DNA from: CAYUIS01 sp964444825
GTDB lineage: Bacteria > Chloroflexota > Anaerolineae > B4-G1
Length of the DNA: 21,023 bases
NCBI GenBank assembly: GCA_964444825.1
Contig: CAYUIS010000088.1
Span: 1-21,023 of the forward strand
Reading direction: 5' to 3'
The notes under the pieces were generated by a model, which was not told where the DNA came from, ran no database searches, and saw nothing but the letters and a program-made list of their open reading frames with translations. A program made the position numbers and the translations under genes. Shown in pieces: positions 13,623 through 20,186 of this stretch. Each line of letters starts with the position of its first letter. Within the stretch, counting starts at the first letter, position 1.

Positions 13623-14750
13623 ATGAGCAGTGATGTCTATTTTGCGTCGGCCAGGGCCAGGCGCTGGGACTATGAGGCCAGCCAGATCGCGGGCCTGGAA
13701 CGTTTGATCGAGCGGGTTGATTTCAGCAGCAGGATCGAGGAGGGGGAGCTTGTGGCGATCAAGACCCATCTCGGTTCGAAGGGGGCGCATCGTATCGTGC
13801 GGCCGCGGTTCCTGCGCGCGCTGGTCGATGGGGTCAAGGCGGCCGGGGGCAAGCCTTTTGTGTGTGACACGGTGCGCATCGAGGGCTGGGATTACCTGGA
13901 GATCGCCAATCAGAACGGCATCAACCCGCATTCGATGGGCTGTCCGGTGATCATGGCGGATGGGCTGTTTGGGTACGACGGCGTCGAGGTGGAGACCGGG
14001 CCGGTGCTGGGCAGCGTGCGGATCGCCTCGGCTATCCACGACGCGCCGGCGATGATCGTCGCCAGCCACTGCAAGGGGCACGTGGGGGCAGGGTACGGGG
14101 GGGCGATCAAGAACCTGGCGATGGGTGGGGCGTGTGGGCGGCACCGCAGCGGCGACTGGAAGCAGGCGCGCGGCCACCTGCACGCCGCCAGCGGGGAATC
14201 GACGGTGATCCGGGATGCGGGCTTGTGCACGATGTGCCTGCAATGCCTGCACGTCTGCCCCACCGAGGCCATCCTGGAGGTGGAGGGCGGGCTGGTGGTG
14301 GAGGAAAAAAAGTGCTGGCGCTGCGGGCGCTGCGAGCGGGTCTGCCCGGAAGGCGCCATCCAACTGCAGAAGCGGGGCGAGGACGAGTTCCACATGGCGC
14401 TGGCGGAGGGCGCCCAGGCGGTGTTGAGCACGTTTGAGCCAGGCAAGGTGGTCTATTTTAACTTTGTGCTGGAGGTCCAGCCGGAGTGCGACTGCATGCC
14501 GATGGCGGACACGCCCCTGGTACAGGATCAGGGGGTGCTGGCCGCGACGGACATCGTGGCGGTGGAACAGGCGTCGCTCGACCTGATCAACCAGGCCGAG
14601 CCGCTGCCCGATTCGATGGCGGCAGACCGGGGCCTGCAGGCGGGGCAGCGCATCCTGGCCGAGGCGCTGGGCGTGGATGGCCAGTTGCACGTCGACGCGG
14701 CGGCCCAGATCGGGTTGGGCAGCCTGGCATACAGGCTGGTGGACGTATGA
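13623..14750 (+). CDS. DUF362 protein with two [4Fe-4S] ferredoxin motifs
   Basis: A 375-residue iron-sulphur protein. Residues about 1-195 are a DUF362 domain (GELVAIKTHLGSKGAHRIVRP, FVCDTVRIEG, SHCKGHVGAGYGGAIKNLAMG). Then come two ferredoxin motifs, C202-x2-C205-x2-C208-x3-C212 and C231-x2-C234-x2-C237-x3-C241, sufficient for two [4Fe-4S] clusters. The C-terminal 120 residues complete the DUF362-type fold. The biochemical role of this family is not established; electron transfer is implied by the clusters. The ATG at 13623 has AGAGG 5 bases upstream. Its TGA overlaps the next gene's ATG (ATGA), so it is translationally coupled to the phosphatase. A 28-bp-arm palindrome lies in the leader. 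Confidence 0.85.
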   Translation: MSSDVYFASARARRWDYEASQIAGLERLIERVDFSSRIEEGELVAIKTHLGSKGAHRIVRPRFLRALVDGVKAAGGKPFVCDTVRIEGWDYLEIANQNGINPHSMGCPVIMADGLFGYDGVEVETGPVLGSVRIASAIHDAPAMIVASHCKGHVGAGYGGAIKNLAMGGACGRHRSGDWKQARGHLHAASGESTVIRDAGLCTMCLQCLHVCPTEAILEVEGGLVVEEKKCWRCGRCERVCPEGAIQLQKRGEDEFHMALAEGAQAVLSTFEPGKVVYFNFVLEVQPECDCMPMADTPLVQDQGVLAATDIVAVEQASLDLINQAEPLPDSMAADRGLQAGQRILAEALGVDGQLHVDAAAQIGLGSLAYRLVDV

Positions 14751-15322
14751 GCCTCGTGAGGAAAGGAATTCAGGGCATAGGCATCCTGTGGGCGCGGCTG
14801 GTCGAACACGGATTTTGGCCCACGACGCTGTGGGCGGCCGACCACGCGGTGCGCATCGTCACCGGCGCGAACATCCGGGCTGTGAGCCAGATCACGGACC
14901 AGTTGCACGTGGGCGGCCAGTACCGGCGGAGGGGGTGGCGGCGACTAGCGGCCCGGGGGATCACGGCGGTGGTCAACTTGCGCATCGAGTTTGACGACGC
15001 AGCGGCCGGCATCGCGCCGGCGCGATACCTGTACCTGCCCACGGTCGACAACTACCCGCCGACGTTGGCGCACCTGCGCCAGGGGGCCGCCTTTATGGCC
15101 GAGGAGATCGAACGAGGGGGTGGGGTGTTCGTGCACTGTGGCTCGGGGGTGGGACGCGCGCCGGCGATGGCGGCAGCCTACCTGGTGAGCGCCGGGAAGA
15201 CGCCGGAGGAGGCGTGGAAGATGATCCGGGAAAAGCGTCCCTTTGTCCGCCCGGGGCCGGAGCAGGTGGCGCAGGTGGAGCGGTTCGCCGCTGGGACGCA
15301 GACTAACGCTGATGGACGCTGA
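14747..15322 (+). CDS. Dual-specificity/tyrosine-type phosphatase-like protein
   Basis: A 191-residue protein of the cysteine-phosphatase superfamily. The P-loop is H130-C131-G-S-G-V-G-R137, the HCX5R motif, followed by AP. D101 in VDNYPPT is a plausible general acid, and TAVVNLR (73-79) is the usual core strand. It should hydrolyse phospho-tyrosine/serine or a small phosphorylated molecule via a cysteinyl-phosphate; the substrate is unknown. The start ATG overlaps the stop of the DUF362 gene (ATGA). The last nine residues (GTQTNADGR) are encoded by a dispersed repeat; the second copy of this 3' end at 16308-16438 instead ends EIED, probably the original C-terminus. The catalytic domain is intact. 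Confidence 0.82.
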   Translation: MSLVRKGIQGIGILWARLVEHGFWPTTLWAADHAVRIVTGANIRAVSQITDQLHVGGQYRRRGWRRLAARGITAVVNLRIEFDDAAAGIAPARYLYLPTVDNYPPTLAHLRQGAAFMAEEIERGGGVFVHCGSGVGRAPAMAAAYLVSAGKTPEEAWKMIREKRPFVRPGPEQVAQVERFAAGTQTNADGR

Positions 15323-15376
15323 TTTGGGAAAAAGACCAACAGAATCTGCGTTGCGCTGCGCTGCGTTCATCTGCGT
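15296..15376. repeat. Degenerate inverted repeat at the phosphatase 3' end
   Basis: GGACGCAGACTAACGCTGAT (from 15295) pairs imperfectly with the ATCTGCGTCC-type sequence ending at 15379 (AATCTGCGTTGCGCTGCG and CATCTGCGTCC). It encodes the last residues and stop of the phosphatase and extends into the spacer before the toxin-antitoxin module. Confidence 0.55.
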
Positions 15377-15466
15377 CCTATCACTGTGCTCATTTCTCAC
15401 GGCCAGCGTTTTGTCAGTCAATCAGGATCTCCCAGTGGTTCCTAGCAGCGACATCTTGTCTACGGT

Positions 15467-15495
15467 TTGCCTCTGTGCGCGTTCCGGGTTATAAT
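15467..15495 (+). promoter_or_regulatory. Promoter of the AbrB/PIN toxin-antitoxin module
   Basis: TTGCCT (15467-15472), a 17-base spacer and a perfect TATAAT (15490-15495). The start site is near 15502, about 43 bases before the antitoxin ATG. Confidence 0.75.
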
Positions 15496-15498
15496 ATC

Positions 15499-15521
15499 GG
15501 AAGAAAATCGGAAAATCTTCC
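15499..15521. promoter_or_regulatory. Candidate autoregulatory operator
   Basis: The inverted repeat GGAAGA-11-TCTTCC starts 3 bases after the -10 box and covers the start site. The element ATCGGAA is also directly repeated (15497 and 15508). Antitoxins of this class normally bind such sites in their own promoter; the function here is inferred. Confidence 0.5.
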
Positions 15522-15544
15522 TGCAGAATTGGAGAGGTGAAGCA

Positions 15545-15820
15545 ATGACTACACTGACCGTCCAAATCCGGCGCAAAGGGCTCATCACGCTGCCGGTGGA
15601 ACTGCGCCGCCAGTATGGACTGGGCGAGGGGGACGTCTTTACCCTGGTGGACCTGGGGGATGGCTCTCTTTTGCTAACCCCCAGGGTTTCCCAGGTAGCT
15701 CGTAGGGGGGATCAGGTAGCCCGGCTGATGGAGGAGGAGGGCGTGACCCTGGAGGAGATGCTGGAGACGCTGGACGAGGAACGAGAGAGCTACTATCAAG
15801 AACACTATGCCCAGCCCTGA
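15545..15820 (+). CDS. AbrB/SpoVT-type antitoxin
   Basis: A 91-residue protein. The N-terminal half is a swapped-hairpin AbrB DNA-binding domain (TVQIRRKGLITLPVELRRQYGLGEGDVFTLVDLGDGSLLLTP, residues 4-45). The C-terminal half is charged and likely wraps the toxin (EEEGVTLEEMLETLDEERE). The ATG at 15545 is chosen over an upstream ATG (15467, which lies in the promoter) because GAGGTGA sits directly upstream and it begins the conserved domain. The toxin gene overlaps its last 14 bases in another frame. It should neutralise the PIN toxin and repress its own promoter. Confidence 0.88.
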   Translation: MTTLTVQIRRKGLITLPVELRRQYGLGEGDVFTLVDLGDGSLLLTPRVSQVARRGDQVARLMEEEGVTLEEMLETLDEERESYYQEHYAQP

Positions 15821-16262
15821 TCTCTTCCTGGATAGCAGTGCCCTATTTGCCGGCGTCGTCTCACCCAGTGGAGCAGCCCGGGCCTTGCTGCTCCTGGCAG
15901 AGGCGGAACTGATCACCATTATCGTATCCGAGCAGGTGGTGGCAGAGACGGAGCGAGCGCTGGCTCGTAAGGTTCCCCAGGCCCTGCCGACCTACCGGGA
16001 AGCTCTGCGCAGCACCGGTATGCGTATCGTGCGCGATCCTTCACCCGAGGAGGTCGAGGCGCACAAAGACATCATCGCCCATCCAGCCGACGTGCCCATC
16101 GTCGTGGCAGCGATGAAAGCGGGGGCCGACTATTTGGTCACACACAATCGGAGGCATTTTATAGACGATCCCGGTGTGGTAACCCGCTCGGGGCTGCGCA
16201 TAGGCACGCCTGGGGATGGACTGGGGTGGGTCCGAGAGCAGTTGGCGCGAGAGGACGAGTGA
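15807..16262 (+). CDS. PIN-domain toxin (VapC-like ribonuclease)
   Basis: A 151-residue PIN nuclease. Acidic active-site residues are visible in FLDSSALFAGV (N-terminal Asp), VVAETERAL (Glu) and the DVPIVVAAMKAGADYLVTHNRRHF segment (Asp residues, then the family TxN/H region). PIN toxins of toxin-antitoxin systems cleave tRNA, rRNA or mRNA; the target here is unknown. The ATG at 15807 overlaps the antitoxin by 14 bases, the normal layout for coupled expression. It ends 45 bases before the duplicated phosphatase fragment. Confidence 0.87.
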   Translation: MPSPDLFLDSSALFAGVVSPSGAARALLLLAEAELITIIVSEQVVAETERALARKVPQALPTYREALRSTGMRIVRDPSPEEVEAHKDIIAHPADVPIVVAAMKAGADYLVTHNRRHFIDDPGVVTRSGLRIGTPGDGLGWVREQLAREDE

Positions 16263-16307
16263 GCACACCCATCCAGATCAACACCTCCGGCGGATTGTTC
16301 TCCGCCG

Positions 16308-16438
16308 CCTACCTGGTGAGCGCCGGGAAAACGGCCGATGAGGCGTGGGAGATGATCCGGGAAAAGCGTCCCTTTGTCCGCCCGGGGCCGGAGCAGGTGG
16401 CGCAGGTGGAGCGGTTCGCTGCTGAGATTGAGGACTGA
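16308..16438 (+). pseudogene. Duplicated 3' end of the phosphatase gene
   Basis: The first 118 bases match 15176-15293 (the end of the phosphatase) with six differences, about 95% identity, and encode AYLVSAGKTADEAWEMIREKR onward. After RFAA this copy continues EIED-stop rather than the repeat-derived tail of the intact gene. Homology begins abruptly at GCCTACCTG; nothing upstream in this copy resembles the catalytic part, so it is non-functional. It sits right after the PIN toxin gene. Confidence 0.85.
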
Positions 16439-16482
16439 CGGGTTCCACATAGGTGACGGGAATCCGGACCGTCTCAGATGTT

Positions 16483-16511
16483 TTGTCAGTGCTGAGGAGA
16501 CGTGCTATACT
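16483..16511 (+). promoter_or_regulatory. Promoter upstream of the PLD remnant and HNH gene
   Basis: TTGTCA (16483-16488), a 17-base spacer and TATACT (16506-16511). The start site is near 16518, so the transcript would cover the 56-codon remnant and the HNH gene. Confidence 0.65.
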
Positions 16512-16537
16512 TGCGAGAGTAGAAACCTCTGGCGCGA

Positions 16538-16708
16538 ATGGGGAAGGGGAAAGTGAGCAGGTCTTCGGATCGGATAACTGGCTCAATACAAGGCCCTCAG
16601 GGCTTCCGAACCCTTGGCCTGCGCTACACCTATAACACAGGCAGCCATAACCTCGCAAGCGATTTCTTTGCATCATTACTGTCGCAAGCCATATCCTACG
16701 ATCTGTAA
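16538..16708 (+). pseudogene. 56-codon remnant resembling the N-terminus of a PLD-type helicase/defence protein
   Basis: An uninterrupted frame from ATG 16538 (or GTG 16553, which has AAGGGG just upstream) to TAA 16706. The C-terminal half reads LRYTYNTGSHNLASDFF and then LLSQAISYD. From memory this resembles the first 30-40 residues of phospholipase-D-domain proteins, often fused to DEAD/DEAH helicases, where a (L/N)xxDFYxPxLxxxxxYDRAVGYF stretch is typical. Here a stop follows directly after the YD. The rest of that large protein is missing and the HNH gene begins 8 bases later. I call it a truncated remnant; an intentional short protein is less likely. The family match was not verified by search. 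Confidence 0.45.
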
Positions 16709-16716
16709 GGTAATGA

Positions 16717-17697
16717 ATGATGAAAGACTTGGAGAGATATATCCAGCTGTTTAGAAAGCTTCGGAGCGATAAGAGCGCAAAATGGCCAAGTGCAACACTC
16801 AACCGATCCCCCTACAAGCCTCTTTTACTCCTGTCAGTTGTCGATCTTTTCGCCCAGGGTGGCATCACCACAAACTTGATCGGGCTTACGACAGACCTTG
16901 CAGATTTGTTCGACCTTTATTGCAGGCAAGTTATGCCACTTGACTGGCGATGCAACATCGCGATGCCTTTCTTTCACCTTGGTCGAGAGGGTTTTTGGCA
17001 TCTAGTACCTTTGCCTGGGAAGGAATCCATTATCGAATCTGGGCGTCAGCTTCGGTCTATCACTCTGCTTGCTGATACCGTTAGAGGAGCTCGACTCGAT
17101 GATGACCTATACACTCTGATGTGTATAGAGGAATCTCGCAACATTCTACGTGCGGCCCTTATCGAGACTTATTTCTCATCTGGAGCGCAGGAGAAACTTG
17201 TAGAACAGAGCACAATAAATGCTGAGGCATTTGAATATAGCACGCTTCTACTTAAGCGAGCCCGTCAAGAGGTCAAAGAAGTTCTAGAAGGGGAGAGAGA
17301 GTACCAGCAGCCAGTTCGTGATCAGGGTTTCCGTCACGTGGTAGTCACTGCATACGATCATCGCTGTGCTCTGTGTGGGATCCGTATGTTAGCGCCTGGT
17401 GGGCATACTGCTGTTGTTGCAGCCCATATTATCCCTTGGAGTATCAGTCACAACGACGATCCTCGGAATGGTATGGCCCTGTGTTATCTATGTCATTGGA
17501 CTTTCGATGCGGGCTTAATTGGGGTATCTCCTGACTATGTGGTTATGACTTCCCCTCAACTGAGTACTAGTCGCAATGTACCCGGCCATTTGGTTACTTT
17601 GAATGGGCGTGGGATGATAGGTCCCAGTGAGCAGTTCTTGTGGCCTGATGCAAGCTCACTGAAATGGCATTTTCGGGAAGTATTCCACAAACGCTAG
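16717..17697 (+). CDS. HNH endonuclease, putative restriction type (COG3440-like)
   Basis: A 326-residue protein. The C-terminal zinc-ribbon HNH nuclease contains C217-x2-C220, AAHIIPW (H238), N251 in PRNGMALC, and C256-x2-C259-H260, i.e. both Cys pairs and the His-Asn-His triad. The N-terminal 150 residues, with YKPLLLLSVVDLF near residue 33, look like the recognition domain common in this class; in ScoMcrA-type type IV enzymes a similar domain binds phosphorothioate or modified DNA. Recognition of modified DNA is an inference. The start is ATG 16717 or the adjacent ATG 16720. The gene is visibly AT-richer than its neighbours, suggesting horizontal acquisition. It follows a truncated PLD-like frame by 8 bases, so it may be one survivor of a larger defence locus. 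Confidence 0.8.
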   Translation: MMKDLERYIQLFRKLRSDKSAKWPSATLNRSPYKPLLLLSVVDLFAQGGITTNLIGLTTDLADLFDLYCRQVMPLDWRCNIAMPFFHLGREGFWHLVPLPGKESIIESGRQLRSITLLADTVRGARLDDDLYTLMCIEESRNILRAALIETYFSSGAQEKLVEQSTINAEAFEYSTLLLKRARQEVKEVLEGEREYQQPVRDQGFRHVVVTAYDHRCALCGIRMLAPGGHTAVVAAHIIPWSISHNDDPRNGMALCYLCHWTFDAGLIGVSPDYVVMTSPQLSTSRNVPGHLVTLNGRGMIGPSEQFLWPDASSLKWHFREVFHKR

Positions 17698-17774
17698 ATA
17701 ATTTATGATCTCATCGCGGCAGGTTCAGCCCCACCAGTCCGAGCGAACGGTGAACAAGACCACGGAGAGGTGAT

Positions 17775-18353
17775 ATGACCTACCTGGTTCCATTCTTCCA
17801 AGTCGATCCCGATTTGGCGGCCAAGGAAACGCGCGCCATCATCCTATACCAACCGCACGACACCATTCCGGCGGGCAGCTATGGGTTTCTGGAGTTTTAC
17901 TGCCCGGATCCAGACTGTGACTGTCGCCGGGTTATGATAAACGTGGTCGAAGAAAAGCAGCCCACACAGTTCCTGGCCTCGATCAGCTATGGCTTTGACC
18001 GCGAAGCAGAGGACGCCGGGCCATACCTCGACCCACTGAACGAACAGTGCCCGTATGCCGAAGCCTTGATGCGCGTGGTGCAAGAGGTGGCGTTTGATGC
18101 TCCGGTCTATGTGGCCCGGCTGAAGCAGCACTATGCGCTGGTCAAACGCGCGGCAGTCGATCCTGCACACCCGGCCTATGAAACGCTGCGCCGAGCCACA
18201 GAGAGCGATGACGGTTGGTTGTCGGTACGAGAGATGAATGTTTTGGCAAAGGGCCGGGTGACCGGCCCTGAACCTGGACTCGTGGGCCGCAACGATCCCT
18301 GTCCCTGTGGCAGCGGCAAAAAGTACAAGCGTTGCTGTGGGCGCAAGCGATAG
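17775..18353 (+). CDS. SEC-C zinc-binding-motif protein
   Basis: A 192-residue protein ending in a canonical SEC-C motif, GRNDPCPCGSGKKYKRCCG, which binds zinc and in SecA contacts SecB or the ribosome. The N-terminal part has a second Cys cluster (YCPDPDCDCRR, about residues 42-52), suggesting another metal site. The middle shows no family I can name. The ATG at 17775 has a strong GGAGAGGTGAT site. The second DUF362 gene starts 64 bases after its stop on the same strand, so co-transcription is likely. The motif is certain; the function is unknown. Confidence 0.82.
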   Translation: MTYLVPFFQVDPDLAAKETRAIILYQPHDTIPAGSYGFLEFYCPDPDCDCRRVMINVVEEKQPTQFLASISYGFDREAEDAGPYLDPLNEQCPYAEALMRVVQEVAFDAPVYVARLKQHYALVKRAAVDPAHPAYETLRRATESDDGWLSVREMNVLAKGRVTGPEPGLVGRNDPCPCGSGKKYKRCCGRKR

Positions 18354-18417
18354 GGTAGTCGATGTCAAACATGCTCGTTTTCAAAAGCCGTACGCGACGT
18401 GGGACGAGAGGAGATTC

Positions 18418-19836
18418 GTGAAAACGACCGTCGTTATCGCCGACACAACCCAGGGCCTCAAGGAGAGCCTGGACGAGATCTTTGCGCCCTTTGGCGGGGT
18501 GGGGCAGGCGCTGGGGTCTCGAGGCGGGACCGTGTACGTCAAACCGAACGGCGTCCACTTCTCCCCGCATACCTACACGGACCCCCGCGTGCTCGAAGCC
18601 GTGCTGGCCACCCTGAGCGATCACGGCTACACCCGCCTGGCGGTGATGGAGAGCTGCACCGGCGGCAACTTTACCCGGCTGGTCTACAAGGTCACCGGAT
18701 ATGCGGAGATCTGCCGCCGCTACGGGGCGGAAGCGGTTTACCTGGACGAAGGACCTACGGTCGAGGTGGCGCTGCGCGACGGGACGCGGGCCCGCGTATC
18801 GCGGCGGCTATACGACGAGATCGTGAACCGGGGCGATCCTTCGATGAGCCCTTCGACAAGCCCTTCGACAGGCTCAGGGCGAGACTCAGGGCGTGGTATC
18901 TACCTGAGCCTGCCCAAGCTAAAGACCCACTCGATGGCGACGGTGACGCTGGGGGTGAAGAACCAGCAGGCGTTCCCGGTGGACGGGGACCGGATGGCGC
19001 AGCACAGCCACGGGACGCTTCACCGGCGGCTGGCGGCGCTTTACGCCCTCACGCGGCCCGACTTTTGTATCATCGAGGGGTTGACGGCCACGGCCCACGG
19101 CCACTTTCCGGCCACAGCGCTGCTCGACGAGTGCCTGGTAGAGATGAACGTCCTGATCGGCGGGCGGGATACGCTGGCGGTCGACGTGGTGGGGGCGCGG
19201 GTGCTGGGCTACGGTCTGGCGGAGGTCGAGCATCTGAGGCTGTGCGCCGAGTGGGGGTTGGGGGAGGGGAATCTGGCGCGCGTCGACGTGCGGGGTGTGG
19301 CGTTGGATCGCTTCACCGAGCGCCTGCCGCACACGCTGCTGGGCCGCTTTCACCCCGAGGTGCGGTGGGTGGTGGGCCGCACGAGGGCGTGCGTCGAGGG
19401 CTGCCGGGGGAACTCGGAATGCATCCAGGAGATGCTCTATAACGACTACCCTTCGACAAGCCCTTCGACAAGCCCTTCGACAAGCTCAGGACGTAGCTCA
19501 GGGCGTAGCTCAGGGCGCGGCGGGGGGGGCTGGACGCTCGTGTGCGGCTCTGGCTTTGAGGAGGGGGATCTGGATGGTCTGCCGGGCGACATCCTGGTCG
19601 TCGGGCCGTGCGCGTGCGCGGAGGTGGGGGACGTGCTGGCGCACCGTTACCCGGACCGGCGTATCTACCGGGTGGAGGAGCACAACGACCTGATGAGCAA
19701 CACGCGCTACCAGGCGCGGTTGATGGGGGTGACGCCGGTTATGATGGTGCCGCTCAACCCGCTGGTCTCGGCGCTGACGCTGTTGCAGGCCAAGCTGCGA
19801 GGGCTGACGGCGCGGGTGCCGCCGCTGTTGGGGTGA
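18418..19836 (+). CDS. DUF362 family protein with two repeat-derived insertions
   Basis: A 472-residue DUF362 protein starting at GTG 18418, which has GAGG/AGGAG just upstream and begins the conserved core (KTTVVIADTTQGL). An in-frame ATG at 18307 lies inside the SEC-C gene and is rejected. The DUF362 core includes GTVYVKPNGVHFSPHTYTDP, AVMESCTGGNF and YLSLPKLKTHSMATVTLGVKN. Unlike the first DUF362 protein it has no ferredoxin CxxCxxC pattern, but it has Cys clusters in TRACVEGCRGNSEC and VVGPCACAEV near the end, which could bind a metal. Residues 141-160 and 345-368 are translated 12-bp repeats (PSTS and SGRS units), each a multiple of three bases, so the frame is kept. Biochemical function is unknown; activity may be changed by the insertions. 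Confidence 0.8.
   Translation: MKTTVVIADTTQGLKESLDEIFAPFGGVGQALGSRGGTVYVKPNGVHFSPHTYTDPRVLEAVLATLSDHGYTRLAVMESCTGGNFTRLVYKVTGYAEICRRYGAEAVYLDEGPTVEVALRDGTRARVSRRLYDEIVNRGDPSMSPSTSPSTGSGRDSGRGIYLSLPKLKTHSMATVTLGVKNQQAFPVDGDRMAQHSHGTLHRRLAALYALTRPDFCIIEGLTATAHGHFPATALLDECLVEMNVLIGGRDTLAVDVVGARVLGYGLAEVEHLRLCAEWGLGEGNLARVDVRGVALDRFTERLPHTLLGRFHPEVRWVVGRTRACVEGCRGNSECIQEMLYNDYPSTSPSTSPSTSSGRSSGRSSGRGGGGWTLVCGSGFEEGDLDGLPGDILVVGPCACAEVGDVLAHRYPDRRIYRVEEHNDLMSNTRYQARLMGVTPVMMVPLNPLVSALTLLQAKLRGLTARVPPLLG
18838..18897. repeat. In-frame 12-bp repeat expansion, site 1
   Basis: Three left units of the CCTTCGACAAGC type (18838, 18850, 18862) are followed by two right units of the TCAGGGCGAGAC type (18874, 18886). 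One left plus one right unit equals the dispersed extragenic repeat seen at 6884-6905. Encoded residues are PSMS-PSTS-PSTG-SGRD-SGRG, placed just before the conserved YLSLPKLKTH. Confidence 0.9.
19450..19521. repeat. In-frame 12-bp repeat expansion, site 2
   Basis: Three left units CCTTCGACAAGC (19450-19485, identical) are followed by three right units TCAGG(A/G)CGTAGC (19486-19521, the last diverged). They encode (PSTS)3 and SGRS-SGRS-SGRG. The reading frame relative to the repeat is the same as at site 1. Confidence 0.92.
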
Positions 19837-19927
19837 CATGGATAGAGTCGAGAAAGTAGCTGTTGTCCCCCACTTCATCTTGGACTGGCGAGAGTATCGC
19901 GCTGAGTCTTCCGCAATTGATCAGACA

Positions 19928-19936
19928 TGGTATAAT
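19928..19936 (+). promoter_or_regulatory. Extended -10 promoter of the second toxin-antitoxin pair
   Basis: TGG precedes a perfect TATAAT (19931-19936), an extended -10; no convincing -35 is visible. The start site is near 19943, 31 bases before the antitoxin ATG. A small TGTT-3-AACA repeat overlaps the -10 and start region. Confidence 0.6.
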
Positions 19937-19973
19937 GTTGGTAACACAGACTTGCTTGAGGGAGCAGCGCAAA

Positions 19974-20186
19974 ATGGTTACCCAGACTATCACCTTGGAG
20001 GATATTAAGGAACGGTCCTTGGGAGAGGTTCTACAAGAGGTGGTTAGGGGCGATGTTTACCTCGTTGTGCAGATGCCTACGGGGGAAGAGGTTGTTATTG
20101 AACTAAAGCCGCGTCTCAAGCCGCTTCCAGTATTGGAGGGCCACATCCCAGAGGGTTGGAAGGATGCCGTCTACACCATCGAGTGA
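19974..20186 (+). CDS. Small antitoxin partner of the PIN toxin
   Basis: A 70-residue protein (MVTQTITLEDIKERS through EGWKDAVYTIE). The first half looks like a DNA-binding or dimerisation segment, and the C-terminal EGHIPEGWKDAVY resembles the toxin-binding tail of small antitoxins found just before PIN toxins. The ATG at 19974 is preferred because GGGAG lies 9 bases upstream and an upstream in-frame ATG falls before the predicted start site. It overlaps the toxin gene by 23 bases. The exact family (Phd-like or other) is not certain. Confidence 0.72.
   Translation: MVTQTITLEDIKERSLGEVLQEVVRGDVYLVVQMPTGEEVVIELKPRLKPLPVLEGHIPEGWKDAVYTIE

Noticed and set aside
14486..14746. 87-codon upstream extension of the phosphatase frame
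   Set aside because: It lies inside the DUF362 gene; the ATG at 14747 gives the usual coupled start and a family-like length.
18307..18417. N-terminal extension of the second DUF362 protein from ATG 18307
   Set aside because: It overlaps the SEC-C motif of the upstream gene in another frame; GTG 18418 has the ribosome site and begins the conserved core.
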